A stretch of DNA of 64,000 nt from Thiomicrospira microaerophila (GTDB lineage: Bacteria; Pseudomonadota; Gammaproteobacteria; Thiomicrospirales; Thiomicrospiraceae). A program made the translations under genes and the position numbers. Location of the stretch: the NCBI RefSeq assembly GCF_000934765.1, contig NZ_JYNN01000014.1:16466-80465 (forward strand), in the 5' to 3' direction. Under the pieces are notes generated by a model. It did not search any database. It saw only the letters and a list, made by a program, of their open reading frames with translations, and had not been told where the DNA came from. Position 1 is the stretch's first letter, and each line of letters opens with the position of its first letter. Positions 62,872 to 64,000 of the stretch are shown piece after piece.

Positions 62872-63522
62872 CTAATTCGGCTGCTTTCCGACATCGGATT
62901 CGACCGATGCGGATTTATCAATCCAAGGCGGCACCACAACGCCCCCCGATATCACCATCTTCAACGCATCATCGACACTCATCTCCAACTCAACCACCTC
63001 TTGAATCGGTGCCATTATAAAAAATCCAGATGTTGGATTCGGCGTAGTTGGAATAAAAAGGTTCACTATTTGATCTACGCCCGTTTTAGCCTGGGCTTCA
63101 CCGCGCGATTTACTAGTTTGAAAAGCCAAAGTCCACAAGCCGTGGCGCGGATACTGCACCAAATAGACCTTTTGAAACGTACTTTCATCCTTACCCACTA
63201 CCGCTTCAACTATCTGCTTAACCGCGGTATAAATCGAGCGCACCAAGGGGATTTTTGATAAAAACCTCTCCCACCAATGCAATAACTTATTACCCAAAAT
63301 ATTGGCAACCAGCATCCCGGTAAACAACACAATAACAACCGAAACCAGTATGCCAAAACCTGGCACATCAAAGCCTAGTAACATTTCAGGGTGGTACTTA
63401 GTAGGCACCAAATGCAAACTACGATCAAACAGGCTAACTAAAAAAACAATCGCCTCAAACGTCACCCACAAAGGCAACAAGACCAGCAAACCCGCGATAA
63501 AATAGCGCTTTAAAAGACCCAT
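62872..63522 (-). CDS. DUF502 membrane protein
   Basis: A 216-residue inner-membrane protein with two N-terminal helices (YFIAGLLVLLPLWVTFEAIV; FGILVSVVIVLFTGMLVANI) and the DUF502 signature LHWWERFLSKIPLVRSIYTAVKQ cut in two stretches near residues 82-105. A conserved soluble tail (VYLVQYPRHGLWTLAFQTS) follows. The function is unknown. DUF502 genes precede aspS in many gammaproteobacteria, as here. Confidence 0.88.
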   Translation of the reverse strand: MGLLKRYFIAGLLVLLPLWVTFEAIVFLVSLFDRSLHLVPTKYHPEMLLGFDVPGFGILVSVVIVLFTGMLVANILGNKLLHWWERFLSKIPLVRSIYTAVKQIVEAVVGKDESTFQKVYLVQYPRHGLWTLAFQTSKSRGEAQAKTGVDQIVNLFIPTTPNPTSGFFIMAPIQEVVELEMSVDDALKMVISGGVVVPPWIDKSASVESDVGKQPN

Positions 63523-63682
63523 GCCAACCCCATAAAATTTAGCTTGCCATTATACCCAAAACCAAATCACTTGCATGTTGGAATACAAGCATAATTGCAA
63601 GAAAAAAAAGCCTAACTAGCCGACCATCAGCCTCACCCCGCTTTTAAACACAAACCGAATCATGGATAACAGTGCATTATAC

Positions 63683-64000
63683 GCTAGGAGCCTGTCGGAC
63701 TAATCAAACAATAATATGCTAAAAGACGATATGTGTTAAAATATGCCCATATTACTTATGAGATAAAAACAATGAGTCGCTTTCGCCCAATAGACCGCCT
63801 TAGCGGATATCTTCTACCGCCAACCTTAGATGAATGGCTGCCTGATGACCATCTTGCACGTTTTGTCGTCGAGGTCGTTGACCAGCTTGATTTAACCCAA
63901 ATTGAAAACAGTTATGGTTTGCGCGGTAGTAGCGCCTACCACCCCAGTTTATTAATTAGCTTGTTGGTCTATGGCTATGCCACCGGTGTATTCTCCAGCC
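63683..64000 (+). mobile_element. IS1182-family element, left part
   Basis: The presumed left end includes GCTAGGAGCCTGTCGGACT, about 70 bp before the transposase start; a near-identical copy lies alone at 11702-11720. The element continues beyond the window edge, so its right end and target duplication cannot be seen. Confidence 0.7.
63772..64000 (+). CDS. IS1182-family transposase, N-terminal part
   Basis: A 76-codon partial frame running off the right edge. The N-terminal RFRPIDRLSGYLLPPTLDEW, then LPDDHLARFVVEVVDQLDL and SAYHPSLLISLLVYGYATGV, is the typical start of IS1182/DUF772 transposases. The frame is intact as far as visible. Confidence 0.9.
   Translation, partial: MSRFRPIDRLSGYLLPPTLDEWLPDDHLARFVVEVVDQLDLTQIENSYGLRGSSAYHPSLLISLLVYGYATGVFSS

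Overview
The window is chromosomal DNA of a gammaproteobacterium. This rests on several conserved gene orders: nadA-yebC-ruvC-ruvA-ruvB-tolQRAB-pal-cpoB-queC, prfB-lysS with the RF2 programmed frameshift, alaS-recX-recA-pncC, hda-DUF2066 divergent from purM-purN-DUF3108-dcd, and an aceE-aceF-lpdA operon whose lpdA carries its own lipoyl domain. Gene content and protein style suggest the Thiotrichales (Thiomicrospira/Hydrogenovibrio-like sulfur oxidisers); that assignment is inference and no 16S gene is present. Most genes are on the minus strand.

Layout. 0.1-7.8 kb: proS, then a minus-strand run with a PilZ-domain protein, a small doubtful gene, a short adaptor and a TolC-type outer-membrane protein, two periplasmic thioredoxin-fold proteins, hda and a DUF2066 gene. 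7.9-11.6 kb: purM, purN, a DUF3108 gene, dcd and two small genes of unknown function. 11.8-17.6 kb: lysS and prfB, a DUF5610 gene, a 193-bp IS-like miniature element, rmlD, rmlC and a biotin ligase without a DNA-binding domain. 17.6-32.2 kb is the accessory region: a YgjP-type metallopeptidase, hsdR, two AlbA_2 (Schlafen-like) genes between 105-bp direct repeats, hsdS, a DUF1016 nuclease-like gene, a 30-codon hsdS/hsdM mosaic, a MazE/MazF-type toxin-antitoxin pair, a broken DUF1016 remnant and a frameshifted hsdM. It ends with IS and integrase debris, three very small membrane-protein genes and tRNA-Ser. 32.2-49 kb: lysC, a foldback element, alaS, recX, recA, pncC, a ComEA-like protein, the pyruvate dehydrogenase operon, rppH, and a HAD phosphatase convergent with a thioredoxin/ROK kinase/DUF455 operon. 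49-64 kb: a sodium:solute symporter, tRNA-Lys, and the long queC to DUF502 minus-strand run. The 5' part of an IS1182-family transposase runs off the right edge.

How it works together. The core genes serve translation (three tRNA synthetases in one window plus LysRS, RF2 and two tRNAs), purine and pyrimidine supply, recombination (RecA/RecX/RuvABC) and envelope integrity (Tol-Pal). The accessory region is a type I restriction-modification locus that has been rearranged repeatedly. Extra cassettes sit between hsdM, hsdS and hsdR, and each is bordered by duplicated pieces of the neighbouring hsd genes or leader. hsdM is interrupted in a poly-A tract, so the system may be off, or switchable.

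The most striking window-wide signal is a short palindrome, core CAGGCCTG and often extended to CAACCAGGCCTGGTTG. I count 22 copies in 64 kb, mostly inside genes, where it often writes the peptide PGLV into unrelated proteins. About one copy would be expected by chance.
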